From NCBI GenBank assembly GCA_003485325.1, contig DMZI01000041.1, forward strand, positions 31,433 to 95,432: a DNA stretch of 64,000 nucleotides, in the 5' to 3' direction. The position numbers and the translations under genes are program-made. Shown in pieces: positions 41,111-51,927 of the stretch (positions are counted from its first letter, which is position 1; each line of letters starts with the position of its first letter). The notes under the pieces were generated by a model, which saw nothing but the letters and a program-made list of their open reading frames with translations, made no database searches and was not told the origin of the DNA. The stretch is from Desulfotomaculum sp. Its GTDB lineage: Bacteria; Bacillota; Desulfotomaculia; Desulfotomaculales; Nap2-2B.

Positions 41111-41944
41111 TTATAATTTGGAAAGTACGTCCTCCGGCATATTAAAGCAGTGTTCGGGCGCCGGGAAAGAGCCGTGCCGGACTTCTTCACAATAAGACTG
41201 CAAAGCCTTGATTATGTCCTGGTTCAAGTTTGCGTAGTATTTAACGAATTTTGGTTTATTGCCGCCATACATCCCTAAAAGGTCGTGTGTGACGAGTATT
41301 TGACCGCTGCAGTAAGGGCCTGCTCCAATACCGATTGTAGGAACATTAATCTGTTCGGTAATCATCCTGGCCAGCTGTAAAGGGACCAGTTCCAAAACGA
41401 TGGCAAAAACACCCGCTTCTTCAAGCGCCTTGGCGTCAGCAATCAGTTTTTTGGCTGCAGCTTCTTCCTTCCCCTGTACCTTGTAACCCCCGATTTGGTT
41501 AACAGATTGAGGGGTCAAACCTATATGTCCCATTACCGGAATGCCCGCGGCCACTATCTTGCGAACAACATCGGTTACCTCCCGCCCGCCTTCCAGCTTA
41601 ACTGCCTGCGCTCCGCCTTCCTGTAAAATGCGTCCGGCGTTTTTCAGGCTTTCTTCCATTGACAGGTGGTAGGACATGAAAGGCATGTCCCCAACAACCA
41701 TCGCTCTTGACACGCCGCGTGTAACCGCCTTGATGTGGTGAATCATATCGTCCATTGTGACCGGGATGGTTGAACTATAACCCAGCACAACATTACCCAA
41801 GGAGTCGCCCACCAGAATCGCGTCAATACCGGCTTTTTCAACCAGTGAAGCCATCAGGTAATCATAGGCCGTCAACATGGTAATCATGCGACCGTCTTTT
41901 TTAGCTTCCCGGAAAAAAGTTGTCGTTACACGTCCGTTAGACAC
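41111..41944 (-). CDS. panB: 3-methyl-2-oxobutanoate hydroxymethyltransferase
   Basis: A 277-residue PanB that makes ketopantoate from ketoisovalerate and methylene-tetrahydrofolate. The TIM-barrel signature LTAYDYLMASLVEKAGIDAILVGDSLGNV and the metal-binding Asp/Glu (MVVGDMPFMSY, KLEGG) are present. The start is GTG. It lies 27 bases after the DUF2520 gene. Its product needs a reductase (normally PanE) that is not otherwise found in the window. Confidence 0.97.
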   Translation of the reverse strand: MSNGRVTTTFFREAKKDGRMITMLTAYDYLMASLVEKAGIDAILVGDSLGNVVLGYSSTIPVTMDDMIHHIKAVTRGVSRAMVVGDMPFMSYHLSMEESLKNAGRILQEGGAQAVKLEGGREVTDVVRKIVAAGIPVMGHIGLTPQSVNQIGGYKVQGKEEAAAKKLIADAKALEEAGVFAIVLELVPLQLARMITEQINVPTIGIGAGPYCSGQILVTHDLLGMYGGNKPKFVKYYANLNQDIIKALQSYCEEVRHGSFPAPEHCFNMPEDVLSKL

Positions 41945-41971
41945 GAGACTCCTGCCTCCTTATAAAACCAT

Positions 41972-42874
41972 TTACGAAAATATTTTTTTAAGCTGCACAG
42001 CCTGATCACTATTTATACTCCCTTTTTCAAGGGCAATTGAAACTGTGTACAAACCCAGCGCGTTATAAAGATCGCTTTCTTCCCTGCCTACCTGTTTAAG
42101 CACAGGTATGTGGTCCGAAATAGTTGTTCCGTCCCCTCTGGATATCGGGCCGGTGAGGGCTTGAACGGGACCAATTCTCCTGACGTTGTTTATTGTGCCC
42201 TGTACAAGCGGCAATAAAGCCTCAAACGCTTCTTCGCGTGACAGGCCGAAATTGCGGTACAGGCCAGTCGCATAGTACATCAACGAAACAAGGTAATTGG
42301 AAGCTATACATGCCGCGGCATGATATAAAGTTTTATCTTCAGCACGAATAGTAAAATATTTTCCGTCCAGGTCGTCTACTATCTGCCTCGCCACACTCAT
42401 TGCCGATTCATCTCCCTCCAGGGCAAAGTATGAACCGGGAAGATTCTCGATTGCCCCCTGAATATCAGCAAATGACTGCAGGGGATGAATTGAAATAATC
42501 CTTGAACCTGTTTCCGGAACGCCGTGTAATTCAAAGGCTGTATGGGCCCCGCTGGCATGAGCAACAATCTGTCCGGGATAAAACCCCTTCCTTGATGCGA
42601 TTGTTTCCGCAACCCTGGCGATCTCCCGGTCCGGTGTGGTAATAAAAATAACCTCGCCAAGCAAAGTAACTTCTTCCGGCCTGTCTGTGGCAGGGCAGCC
42701 GATTTCATCGGCAACTCGACGGGCTGAAGATATGCTTTTGCTTGCTACACCGGCAACAGGATAGCCTTTTCTATGCAAAAGAATGGATAATGCGCTGCCT
42801 ACTTTACCGGCGCCTACTATAACAAGCGAAGGTTTTCCCCCGGACTGTTCATTTATGCTTTCATTTTTTTTCAT
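41972..42874 (-). CDS. Rossmann-like DUF2520 protein in the pan operon
   Basis: 300 residues: N-terminal NAD(P)-binding Rossmann domain (LVIVGAGKVGSALSILL, about residues 17-33), an HPLQSF motif (about 150-156), and an all-helical C-terminal half typical of DUF2520/6-phosphogluconate-dehydrogenase-like reductases. It is the first gene of a panBCD operon that lacks panE, so a role as ketopantoate reductase is a reasonable inference, not shown by sequence. It lies 33 bases after the leader terminator. Confidence 0.85.
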   Translation of the reverse strand: MKKNESINEQSGGKPSLVIVGAGKVGSALSILLHRKGYPVAGVASKSISSARRVADEIGCPATDRPEEVTLLGEVIFITTPDREIARVAETIASRKGFYPGQIVAHASGAHTAFELHGVPETGSRIISIHPLQSFADIQGAIENLPGSYFALEGDESAMSVARQIVDDLDGKYFTIRAEDKTLYHAAACIASNYLVSLMYYATGLYRNFGLSREEAFEALLPLVQGTINNVRRIGPVQALTGPISRGDGTTISDHIPVLKQVGREESDLYNALGLYTVSIALEKGSINSDQAVQLKKIFS

Positions 42875-42906
42875 ATAATCTTCACTTTATTCTGCGGCCT
42901 AAAATC

Positions 42907-42940
42907 AAAAAACCTTCCGGACAGACTGTCGCAAGGTTTT
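42907..42940 (-). terminator. Leader terminator before DUF2520-panBCD
   Basis: Minus strand AAAACCTT, an inner perfect hairpin GACAG-T-CTGTC, then AAGGTTTTTT. A strong intrinsic terminator about 33 bases upstream of the first structural gene, which means transcription must be released or bypassed to reach the pan genes, or else the upstream transcript is a free small RNA. Confidence 0.8.
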
Positions 42941-43055
42941 TCACCACCCCGTCTCGGTCCATCCAGGCTCCAAGCGGATTTGGTTGTCTTTTATTTTACG
43001 GGCCGCTTCAAACAGGTATGGTTTCCAACCGGAATACCACCCCTTAGTTTACCCC
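42907..43055 (-). ncRNA. Structured leader or small RNA upstream of the pan operon
   Basis: About 150 bases between a promoter (43062-43090) and the terminator. A hairpin GGTAT/ATACC with a TCC bulge and an inner GGTT/AACC stem lies at 43015-43038. A related motif (CCGCTTGGAGCC versus CCGGTTGGAAACC) and a repeated GGGGTGGT occur further along, suggesting two similar modules. It has no open reading frame. Candidates are the known pan RNA motif (often tandem, upstream of panB/C/D genes) or a new element; I cannot match the consensus by eye. Confidence 0.55.
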
Positions 43056-43061
43056 AAAGTT

Positions 43062-43090
43062 ATTGTAACTGATCATTAACCCAAAGGCAA
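43062..43090 (-). promoter_or_regulatory. Promoter of the pan leader
   Basis: Minus strand TTGCCT (43085-43090), 17-base spacer, TACAAT (43062-43067). 4/6 and 5/6 matches with ideal spacing, just downstream of folK. Confidence 0.6.
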
Positions 43091-43106
43091 GTATATCTTG
43101 TCGATC

Positions 43107-43616
43107 TTATGATATTTTTTGCACATCCTGAAAAGCAAGCTCGGCAGCAAGAACGGAGACATTTTTAAGACCGGGTATATATAAATCCGGATCCAGTTCA
43201 GCCAGCGGTATGATCACAAAAGCTCTTTCGCGCATGCGCGGGTGCGGGATAATCAGATCATGCTCATTTATTAAAATATCGCCATAAAGCAGCAAGTCAA
43301 GATCGATTAACCTTGGACCCCACTTGATATCGCGTACTCTGCCCATTTTTCTTTCAATATCCAAAATGACATTCAATAGCTCCCTTGGCGTCAACTTAAC
43401 CATTGCTTCGAGAACATTATTGATAAACCAATCCTGCTGAACAGGGCCCACAGGCGCAGTCCTGTAATAAGAGGAAACCCCTTTGATATTCAGCCCTTCC
43501 TCTTTGCGCAGCAACTCAACAGCTCTTTCGAGGTTTGCCTTTTTATCGCCCAAATTTGAACCAAGACTTATAAAAGTACGAACACGTCCTGTGATGGGAT
43601 CCTTGCCCTTTATCAA
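43107..43616 (-). CDS. folK: 2-amino-4-hydroxy-6-hydroxymethyldihydropteridine diphosphokinase
   Basis: A 169-residue HPPK, which transfers pyrophosphate to the pterin in folate synthesis. SLGSNLGDKKANLERAV near the N-terminus, the GPVQQDWFINNVLEA segment, and the signature KWGPRLIDLDLLLYGD...IPHPRMRERAFVIIPL are intact. The start is TTG with an AAAGGA region upstream. It follows tsaD by 15 bases. folP/folB are not present here. Confidence 0.96.
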   Translation of the reverse strand: MIKGKDPITGRVRTFISLGSNLGDKKANLERAVELLRKEEGLNIKGVSSYYRTAPVGPVQQDWFINNVLEAMVKLTPRELLNVILDIERKMGRVRDIKWGPRLIDLDLLLYGDILINEHDLIIPHPRMRERAFVIIPLAELDPDLYIPGLKNVSVLAAELAFQDVQKIS

Positions 43617-43631
43617 AATAAGGCCTTTCCT

Positions 43632-44654
43632 TTAATATGTGTTTTCCCCCAGTTTTAAATCAGGAATCGCATTTAAACTGTAAGGGGCAAAATCTGAGCG
43701 CAGGTACTTATAATAGGCGCAGCAGCCGACCATTGCAGCGTTATCTGTACACAAAACCGTGCTTGGATAAGAAACTGCCAATCCCTTTTCAATGGCCTTT
43801 TGTTTTAAAAACAGACGAAGCCTTCTGTTTGAAGCAACCCCGCCTGCCAAAAGAATGGTTTTTGCTCCGTATATCTGTGCGCCTTGAACAGTTTTTTCAA
43901 CCAGCACATCAACTACAGCTTTTTGAAATGAAGCGGTTAAATCAGAAAGGTTAATCTTTTCACCACGTTTTTCTGCTTTCAGGTAAAAATTGGCTACCGC
44001 TGTTTTAAGTCCACTAAAGCTAAAATCAAGCGTTCCTTCTTCCAGCCGGGCTCTGGGAAAAATAACCACATCTTCGTTTCCACCGGAGGAAAGGCGATCA
44101 ATCAATGGCCCGCCGGGATAACCCAGGCCAATCGTACGGGCTACCTTGTCAAACACTTCCCCCGCGGCGTCATCCCGCGTTCTTCCGATCAACTTATAAC
44201 TGCCGTGACTTTTAATCAAGATAAGATCGGTGTGGCCGCCGCTTACCACCAAGCCAATTACCGGAAATGATAAATCATCCTTGCCTAGATAATTTGCATA
44301 TAGATGACCTTCAATATGATTAACGGCTAACAAAGGCAGATCAAGAGCAAAAGCTAAAGCTTTGGCTGCCGCCACCCCAACCAGCAAAGCGCCGGCAAGG
44401 CCGGGTCCATAGGAAACACCTACGGCATCAAGAGAATTAAAGCCAAAGCCCGCTTCGTCAAGCGCTTTCCGAATAACTTCATTAATTAATTCCAGATGTT
44501 TGCGGGAAGCTACTTCCGGGACAACCCCTCCAAATATTTTATGCATTTTTTCTTGTGAAAAAACAACATTCGACAGTATCTTTGTTCCGTCCATGACTAA
44601 AGAGGCGCAAGTATCATCACAGGATGTCTCAATACCGAGAATCTTGACACTCAA
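43632..44654 (-). CDS. tsaD: tRNA N6-adenosine threonylcarbamoyltransferase
   Basis: A 340-residue TsaD/Kae1, which completes t6A37 on ANN-decoding tRNAs. The N-terminal LGIETSCDDTCASLV, the metal-binding NHIEGHLYANY, the SGGHTDLILI ATP-binding segment and LAGGVASNRRLR are all present. The start is TTG with AAAGGTGAG upstream. The 174-base gap on its right is AT rich, with no gene. Substrate logic fits mtaB nearby, which thiomethylates t6A. Confidence 0.97.
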   Translation of the reverse strand: MSVKILGIETSCDDTCASLVMDGTKILSNVVFSQEKMHKIFGGVVPEVASRKHLELINEVIRKALDEAGFGFNSLDAVGVSYGPGLAGALLVGVAAAKALAFALDLPLLAVNHIEGHLYANYLGKDDLSFPVIGLVVSGGHTDLILIKSHGSYKLIGRTRDDAAGEVFDKVARTIGLGYPGGPLIDRLSSGGNEDVVIFPRARLEEGTLDFSFSGLKTAVANFYLKAEKRGEKINLSDLTASFQKAVVDVLVEKTVQGAQIYGAKTILLAGGVASNRRLRLFLKQKAIEKGLAVSYPSTVLCTDNAAMVGCCAYYKYLRSDFAPYSLNAIPDLKLGENTY

Positions 44655-44828
44655 TAACTATCTCACCTTTAATTATACTTTAATTATACATCAATACCTA
44701 TATTCGTTGGAGAAAAGTATAAATATTAAATTCCATAACACTTAAACATAAGAGATCGCTGTGAATCACTGGTAAAAACCATGCTTTAAAGATAATTTTT
44801 GTTAAATCCCCTTAAGATTATATGGTTT

Positions 44829-45134
44829 TCAAATTTTTACGAATATGCTTTTTTCCTTTTCATCAAAAATTGACTCGTACCTTCCCTTTAAATTAATACC
44901 AAAGTATTTAAAAAAACCTTTGCCGAATACCTTCGTTTTTTTAATTTGTATACCGTCCTCTTCTACAGCACGAATACGCACTGTTTTTGAATCATGATCA
45001 TAAGCTAATTCAACGTATTGAGCGCCAAGTTTCTCTCTCGCAATTTTATTTAAAACAATTGAACTCTTAGAGAAAGATACTATTGGTGTTTTTTCAGCTT
45101 TCTCGCCGCGTGGTTTGTAAATTTCGAAAGTCAT
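44829..45134 (-). CDS. Small conserved-looking protein of unknown function
   Basis: 101 residues, MTFEIYKPRGEKAEKTPIVSF... I do not recognise a named family, though the sequence resembles small uncharacterised proteins of Clostridia. It is charged, mixed alpha/beta, with no membrane segment or cysteine. The N-terminal part (SKSSIVLNKIAREKLGAQYVELAYD, about 22-46) has the look of an AbrB-like or small DNA-binding strand-helix pattern, but that is only impression. It has its own near-perfect promoter and a GGAG 10 bases before the ATG, and lies alone between rpsU and tsaD. Confidence 0.7.
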   Translation of the reverse strand: MTFEIYKPRGEKAEKTPIVSFSKSSIVLNKIAREKLGAQYVELAYDHDSKTVRIRAVEEDGIQIKKTKVFGKGFFKYFGINLKGRYESIFDEKEKSIFVKI

Positions 45135-45160
45135 GATTTATACTCTCCTTTTTTTTCAAA

Positions 45161-45190
45161 ATTATATCCTATGTTTAAAGAGCATGTCAA
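45161..45190 (-). promoter_or_regulatory. Consensus sigma-A promoter of the 101-residue gene
   Basis: Minus strand TTGACA (45185-45190), 18-base spacer, TATAAT (45161-45166), about 27 bases before the ATG. Both hexamers are perfect consensus. The gap 45191-45432 beyond it holds nothing I can identify. Confidence 0.8.
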
Positions 45191-45432
45191 ACCATAAATT
45201 TCTCTTCCCAATAGTATGATACTGTTCTTTAAAAACTTCCCCCGTTACAAAACAGATCTATTAATAATAATCACATATCAAACTTAGATTGCTGTTGTTG
45301 GAGTAATCAAAAATTAAGAAGAAGCTAATAAATGACTGGTGAGATAAATTATCGTCAATAATTATAGAGTATGCTCTATTTTAATAAAAATATGTCAGCA
45401 TTTTAGTTTTTTTGGTTTAACAGACTAATAAA

Positions 45433-45459
45433 TATACCTGGTCTTTTCGACCAGGTATA
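45433..45459 (-). terminator. Terminator after rpsU
   Basis: Perfect 11-base inverted repeat TATACCTGGTC (45433-45443) / GACCAGGTATA (45449-45459) with a 5-base loop, 11 bases after the rpsU stop. The T run on the minus strand (ATATTTATTAG) is weak, but the position fits an operon end. Confidence 0.65.
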
Positions 45460-45470
45460 AGTTTTTCTAT

Positions 45471-45647
45471 TTAATGAAATTTGCGCCTTCTCGCAGCAAT
45501 TGATTTTTTCTTTCGCCGTACACTGGGCTTCTCGTAATGTTCATGCCTCCTGGCCTCAGCCAACACCCCTGCCTTTTGGCATGTCCTTTTAAAACGACGG
45601 AGGGCACTATCCAGCGTTTCGTTTTTGCCAACTCGTACCTCTGCCAT
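45471..45647 (-). CDS. rpsU: 30S ribosomal protein S21
   Basis: S21 of 58 residues: [20 protein letters not shown], then [20 protein letters not shown] and a basic C-terminus ending KFH. It is in a different frame from a longer spurious open frame over the same bases. ATG 45647 has GGGGAGGGGAAAGG upstream. S21 binds near the 3' end of 16S rRNA and helps initiation. It follows the HIT gene at the end of the dnaK-type operon. Confidence 0.97.
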   Translation of the reverse strand: MAEVRVGKNETLDSALRRFKRTCQKAGVLAEARRHEHYEKPSVRRKKKSIAARRRKFH

Positions 45648-45736
45648 ACCTTTCCCCTCCCCCCGCCATAACTCGTAAATATCACATATACCTTACCTTT
45701 CTTTCAAAAATTTAATACCAATGTGTCTTTGCCAAA

Positions 45737-46078
45737 TCAACCAGGATGCCGTTTCAAATAAGGGCCGGCAAGAAAATGATAATGGATGTGAAAAACTTTT
45801 TGCCCGGCATCTTCAAGACAATTAACAACCATCCGGAAACCTTTGCCTTCTAAAACTGATCTTGCTATTTTCGCTGCCACGGTTTGTATATGACCAATGA
45901 TTTTTTCTTCTTCATCCTGTATATCCAGAACAGTTGGAATATGCTTTTTGGGCATAATTAAATAATGTATCCTTGCTACAGGATTTATATCCTTAAAAGC
46001 AATTGCAAAATCATCTTCATATACAATTTCGGCAGGAATTTCTTTATTTATAATTTTACAGAAAACGCAACCTTCTAT
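45737..46078 (-). CDS. HIT-family nucleotide hydrolase, apparent ATA start
   Basis: 113 residues of the histidine triad family (HinT/Hit-like purine nucleoside phosphoramidase). The N-terminal EGCVFCKIINKEIPAEIVYE has the CxxC zinc pair and the C-terminal HIHYHFLAG is the His triad (HxHxH). The frame is complete, but between the upstream in-frame TGA and the Cys codon there is no ATG, GTG, TTG or CTG. The codon that aligns with the family start is ATA (46076-46078), 7 bases after a GGAAGGGGGG ribosome binding site. From the first ATG (45955) the protein would lose a third, including the CxxC. Confidence 0.85.
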   Translation of the reverse strand: MEGCVFCKIINKEIPAEIVYEDDFAIAFKDINPVARIHYLIMPKKHIPTVLDIQDEEEKIIGHIQTVAAKIARSVLEGKGFRMVVNCLEDAGQKVFHIHYHFLAGPYLKRHPG

Positions 46079-46175
46079 TACAAATCCCCCCTTCCTTCAC
46101 TCAGTGCGAATATATAAGAATTAATATCCTTCTTTCTCTCTTATTCAACATATATATAATAAATCCTGCTTGCAA

Positions 46176-47492
46176 CTAAACTATTGTACCGCTTAAATTC
46201 TCCCCTTGCAAGCTTTCTATTTTTACATTGACAATCTCTCCCCGCTTATTAAACACGGAAGGAAATAATACACGCTGGTAATTATCAGTAAGGCCCTCAT
46301 CAAAACCGGATTTTTTATTATATGAACCTTCAACCAACACTTCCTGTATAGTTCCCAGGTGAAGGCTGGCATAGTCCCGTGCCAGTTTACGGCTAAGCGC
46401 GAGTAGTATATTGCTTCTTTCCTCCTTTACCGAGGGATGTATTTGAAAATCAAATTCTGCCGCTGGTGTACCTCTGCGCCGGGAGTATTTAAATACATGA
46501 AGTCTTGAAAAAGAAATTTCCTTTATTAAATTACATGTATTGTAAAACTGCTGATCAGTCTCGCCGGGAAAACCTACCATTACATCCGTAGTTAAGGCAA
46601 TTCCGGGAATTCTCTCCCTGATTTGCTTAATCACTCGCTTGTATTCATTTATACTATAATTGCGGCGCATGTTTTTTAAAACTTGATCATCGCCGCTTTG
46701 AAGCGGAATATGCAGGTGGTGGCAGATTCCTTTTTGGGAAGCAATCGTATCAATTAGAGCAGGTGTAATATCCATTGGCTCAAGGGAACTTAGCCTTAAC
46801 CTGGACAGGCCCGGAATTTTTATAATTGAATTTATCAAAGAGTTAAGATTTGTTTCACTGCCGAGATCACTGCCATATGAACCAAGGTGTATACCTGTAA
46901 GAACTATTTCTTTAAATCCCGCCTCGACAAGGTTTTTTGCCTGATTGAGTGAATCTTTGAAAGAACGGCTCCTTTGCGGACCCCGGGCAAAAGGAACAAT
47001 ACAGTACGAACAGTAATTGCTGCAGCCTTCCTCTATTTTTAGAAAAGCCCTTTCGCGACCGGTAACAACCTGAGCCGGCAGTTCTTTAAATTTAATATTT
47101 TGATCTATTTCTCTGACGTAATTTAATACAACCGTACTTCCTTGCGCCTTTTCCGCAAAATCTACAATCTTATCTCTGTCAACTGTGCCAACAACCAGAT
47201 TTACACCTTCAATGGCCAAAATTTCATTGGGAGATGTTTGGGCATAGCAACCGGTAACTATTACAAGAGCGTTTGGATTAGCCCTTACCGCACGCCTGAT
47301 CAACTGACGTGACTTGCGGTCGCTTAAGTGAGTAACCGTACACGTGTTGATTAGATAAATATCTGCCTGTTGGCCGAATTCAACCGCCTGGTAACCTCTG
47401 TTTTCAAACATACCGGTTATAACTGACGATTCGTATTGGTTTACTTTGCAGCCCAAGGTCGCGACAGCAAATGTCTTGTTAATCCCGGGCAC
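46176..47492 (-). CDS. mtaB: tRNA (t6A37) methylthiotransferase MtaB
   Basis: A radical-SAM methylthiotransferase of about 438 residues that forms ms2t6A37. The N-terminal domain has three Cys (TLGCKVNQYES, NTCTVTHLS, VTGCYAQ), the SAM domain CxxxCxxC is GCSNYCSYCIVPFARG, and a TRAM domain ends the protein. Start is uncertain: GTG 47492 (behind GGGGGA), ATG 47513, or an ATT at 47483 8 bases after GGAGG that fits the usual N-terminus (INKTFAVATLGCK). All overlap the rsmE end. Works on the t6A made by TsaD. Confidence 0.94.
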   Translation of the reverse strand: MPGINKTFAVATLGCKVNQYESSVITGMFENRGYQAVEFGQQADIYLINTCTVTHLSDRKSRQLIRRAVRANPNALVIVTGCYAQTSPNEILAIEGVNLVVGTVDRDKIVDFAEKAQGSTVVLNYVREIDQNIKFKELPAQVVTGRERAFLKIEEGCSNYCSYCIVPFARGPQRSRSFKDSLNQAKNLVEAGFKEIVLTGIHLGSYGSDLGSETNLNSLINSIIKIPGLSRLRLSSLEPMDITPALIDTIASQKGICHHLHIPLQSGDDQVLKNMRRNYSINEYKRVIKQIRERIPGIALTTDVMVGFPGETDQQFYNTCNLIKEISFSRLHVFKYSRRRGTPAAEFDFQIHPSVKEERSNILLALSRKLARDYASLHLGTIQEVLVEGSYNKKSGFDEGLTDNYQRVLFPSVFNKRGEIVNVKIESLQGENLSGTIV

Positions 47493-48228
47493 CTCCAAGG
47501 TCCCCCAGTTCATATTGGATAATTGCCGTAACAGCAGGTCCGGCTGTTTCCGTGCGCACAATCCTTGGTCCAAGAGACACAGGTATAACGCCAAATTCCT
47601 TTGCCATTTCAACCTCGTCAGCAGTGAAACCGCCTTCAGGCCCTATAAAAAGAAAAATGTTTTCTGGTTTTGATGCCCTAAGACAGTCTTTTAAAGAGCA
47701 TTTATTTTCTTTTTCCCAAAACAAAAGGCTTAATGCGCCTTCTGACAGACTGTTTAAAACCTCGTTCAACCCCTTCGGTTCACTAACCTTAGGCACAACA
47801 GAACGGCGGCACTGCCTGGATGCTTCCAAAGCTACTCTTTGCCATCGACTGACCTTGCTGGCTACTTTTTCTTGATGGATTTTTACAATTGAACGATTAC
47901 AATTCAGTGGAATGACCTCAGAGATACCCAACTCGGTACATTTCTGAATAATGGTTTCCATTTTATCACCTTTTGGCAATCCCTGAACCAGGGTAATTCT
48001 TATCGAAGGTTCTTGAGCAGCAGCTAACTCTTCTATGACGGCGCACCTGATTCTATCTTTATCAATCTTGTCTATCCTTGCCAGACAGACCTTTCCCCGC
48101 CCGTCATAAACTGAAACAAAACTGCCTTTTTTCAAGCGCAGAACATTTGTAATATAATTCACATCACTACCGGTTATATTTACCTTGCTGCAAATAAATT
48201 GCTCAGGGGATACGAAAAACCGGGATAC
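47479..48228 (-). CDS. rsmE: 16S rRNA (uracil-1498-N3)-methyltransferase, apparent GTA start
   Basis: About 249 residues. The SPOUT methyltransferase core has IGPEGGFTADEV and LGPRIVRTETA near the C-terminus. The conserved N-terminal PUA-like domain (SRFFVSPEQFICSKVNITGSD, immediately before NYITNVLRL) is encoded in frame, but no ATG, GTG, TTG or CTG precedes it after the dnaJ stop. The codon in the expected start position is GTA (48226-48228), 8 bases after GGGG. The first canonical codon is GTG 48162, which would cut off 22 conserved residues. It follows dnaJ by 5 bases; prmA, which usually sits between them, is absent. Confidence 0.88.
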   Translation of the reverse strand, partial: VSRFFVSPEQFICSKVNITGSDVNYITNVLRLKKGSFVSVYDGRGKVCLARIDKIDKDRIRCAVIEELAAAQEPSIRITLVQGLPKGDKMETIIQKCTELGISEVIPLNCNRSIVKIHQEKVASKVSRWQRVALEASRQCRRSVVPKVSEPKGLNEVLNSLSEGALSLLFWEKENKCSLKDCLRASKPENIFLFIGPEGGFTADEVEMAKEFGVIPVSLGPRIVRTETAGPAVTAIIQYELGDLGGARD

Positions 48229-48233
48229 TCTTG

Positions 48234-49364
<1,131 letters not shown>

Positions 49365-49384
49365 TTACCACTATCCCTTATTCT

Positions 49385-51265
<1,881 letters not shown>

Positions 51266-51302
51266 TTAAATATATAATCCTATATAATCCTGATAATCCT
51301 GA

Positions 51303-51878
51303 TTATTTTGAGCGGGCTACTTTAACCATCGAAGGTCTTAATAGCTTCTCTTTAAATAAGTAGCCCTTCCGGAGTTCCTCCAAAATAATATTGTCCGGGT
51401 GATTACTGGTTTGCTCCTGCATCACGGCCTCATGCCTTGAAGGATCGAAGATCTCACCCACCGACGGTATGGGCGACAATCCTTGAGCCGCAAGAGTATC
51501 AACTATTTGCCGGTATATTATTTCAACACCTTCGAAAAGTTTATCGGGTGTTTCCCGTCCGTGCGCCAGAGCAAGTTCAAAGTTGTCCAGGATAGGCAAT
51601 AATGATTCTACAAGCTGTTCAGCAGCGTATTTGTAAAAATCTTCTTTTTCTCTTGCCGCCCGGCGCCGAAAATTTTCAAAGTCAGCCTGCATCCTCACCA
51701 AACGCTGATAATAATCTTCAGCGCGAGCCATCTGCTCAGCGAGATTTTTTCTAACCGCCTCAATTTCACTTTCTTCAAGGACGGTTCTTTCTTCCCCCTC
51801 CGGCTCCAAGGCAAAGCCATTCTGCCCAGGAGTATTCCCTAAACCATTTTGATCCTGCCTTTTTTCTGGTTCTTCCAC
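51303..51878 (-). CDS. grpE: Nucleotide exchange factor GrpE
   Basis: GrpE of about 191 residues. An acidic N-terminus precedes the long dimerising helix (DYYQRLVRMQADFENFRRRAAREKE is split across residues 55-80), and a C-terminal beta domain has IIEELRKGYLFKEKLLRPSMVKV-like residues. GTG 51878 is preferred (GAGGTG 8 bases upstream) over the GTG three codons earlier. It follows the group III chaperonin gene by 49 bases. Confidence 0.95.
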   Translation of the reverse strand: MEEPEKRQDQNGLGNTPGQNGFALEPEGEERTVLEESEIEAVRKNLAEQMARAEDYYQRLVRMQADFENFRRRAAREKEDFYKYAAEQLVESLLPILDNFELALAHGRETPDKLFEGVEIIYRQIVDTLAAQGLSPIPSVGEIFDPSRHEAVMQEQTSNHPDNIILEELRKGYLFKEKLLRPSMVKVARSK

Positions 51879-51927
51879 AAGTTTCACCTCGCTAAATGAT
51901 TTTCGCAGTTGTGTTTTTGCTCTTTTC

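Noticed and set aside
42907..43055. 6S RNA
   Set aside because: A 6S RNA should fold as one long closed hairpin; here the 5' and 3' parts are both G rich and do not pair with each other.
45467..45685. 72-residue minus-strand open frame over rpsU
   Set aside because: It is in the wrong frame; the S21 protein is encoded in another frame at 45471-45647 with a clear start and binding site.
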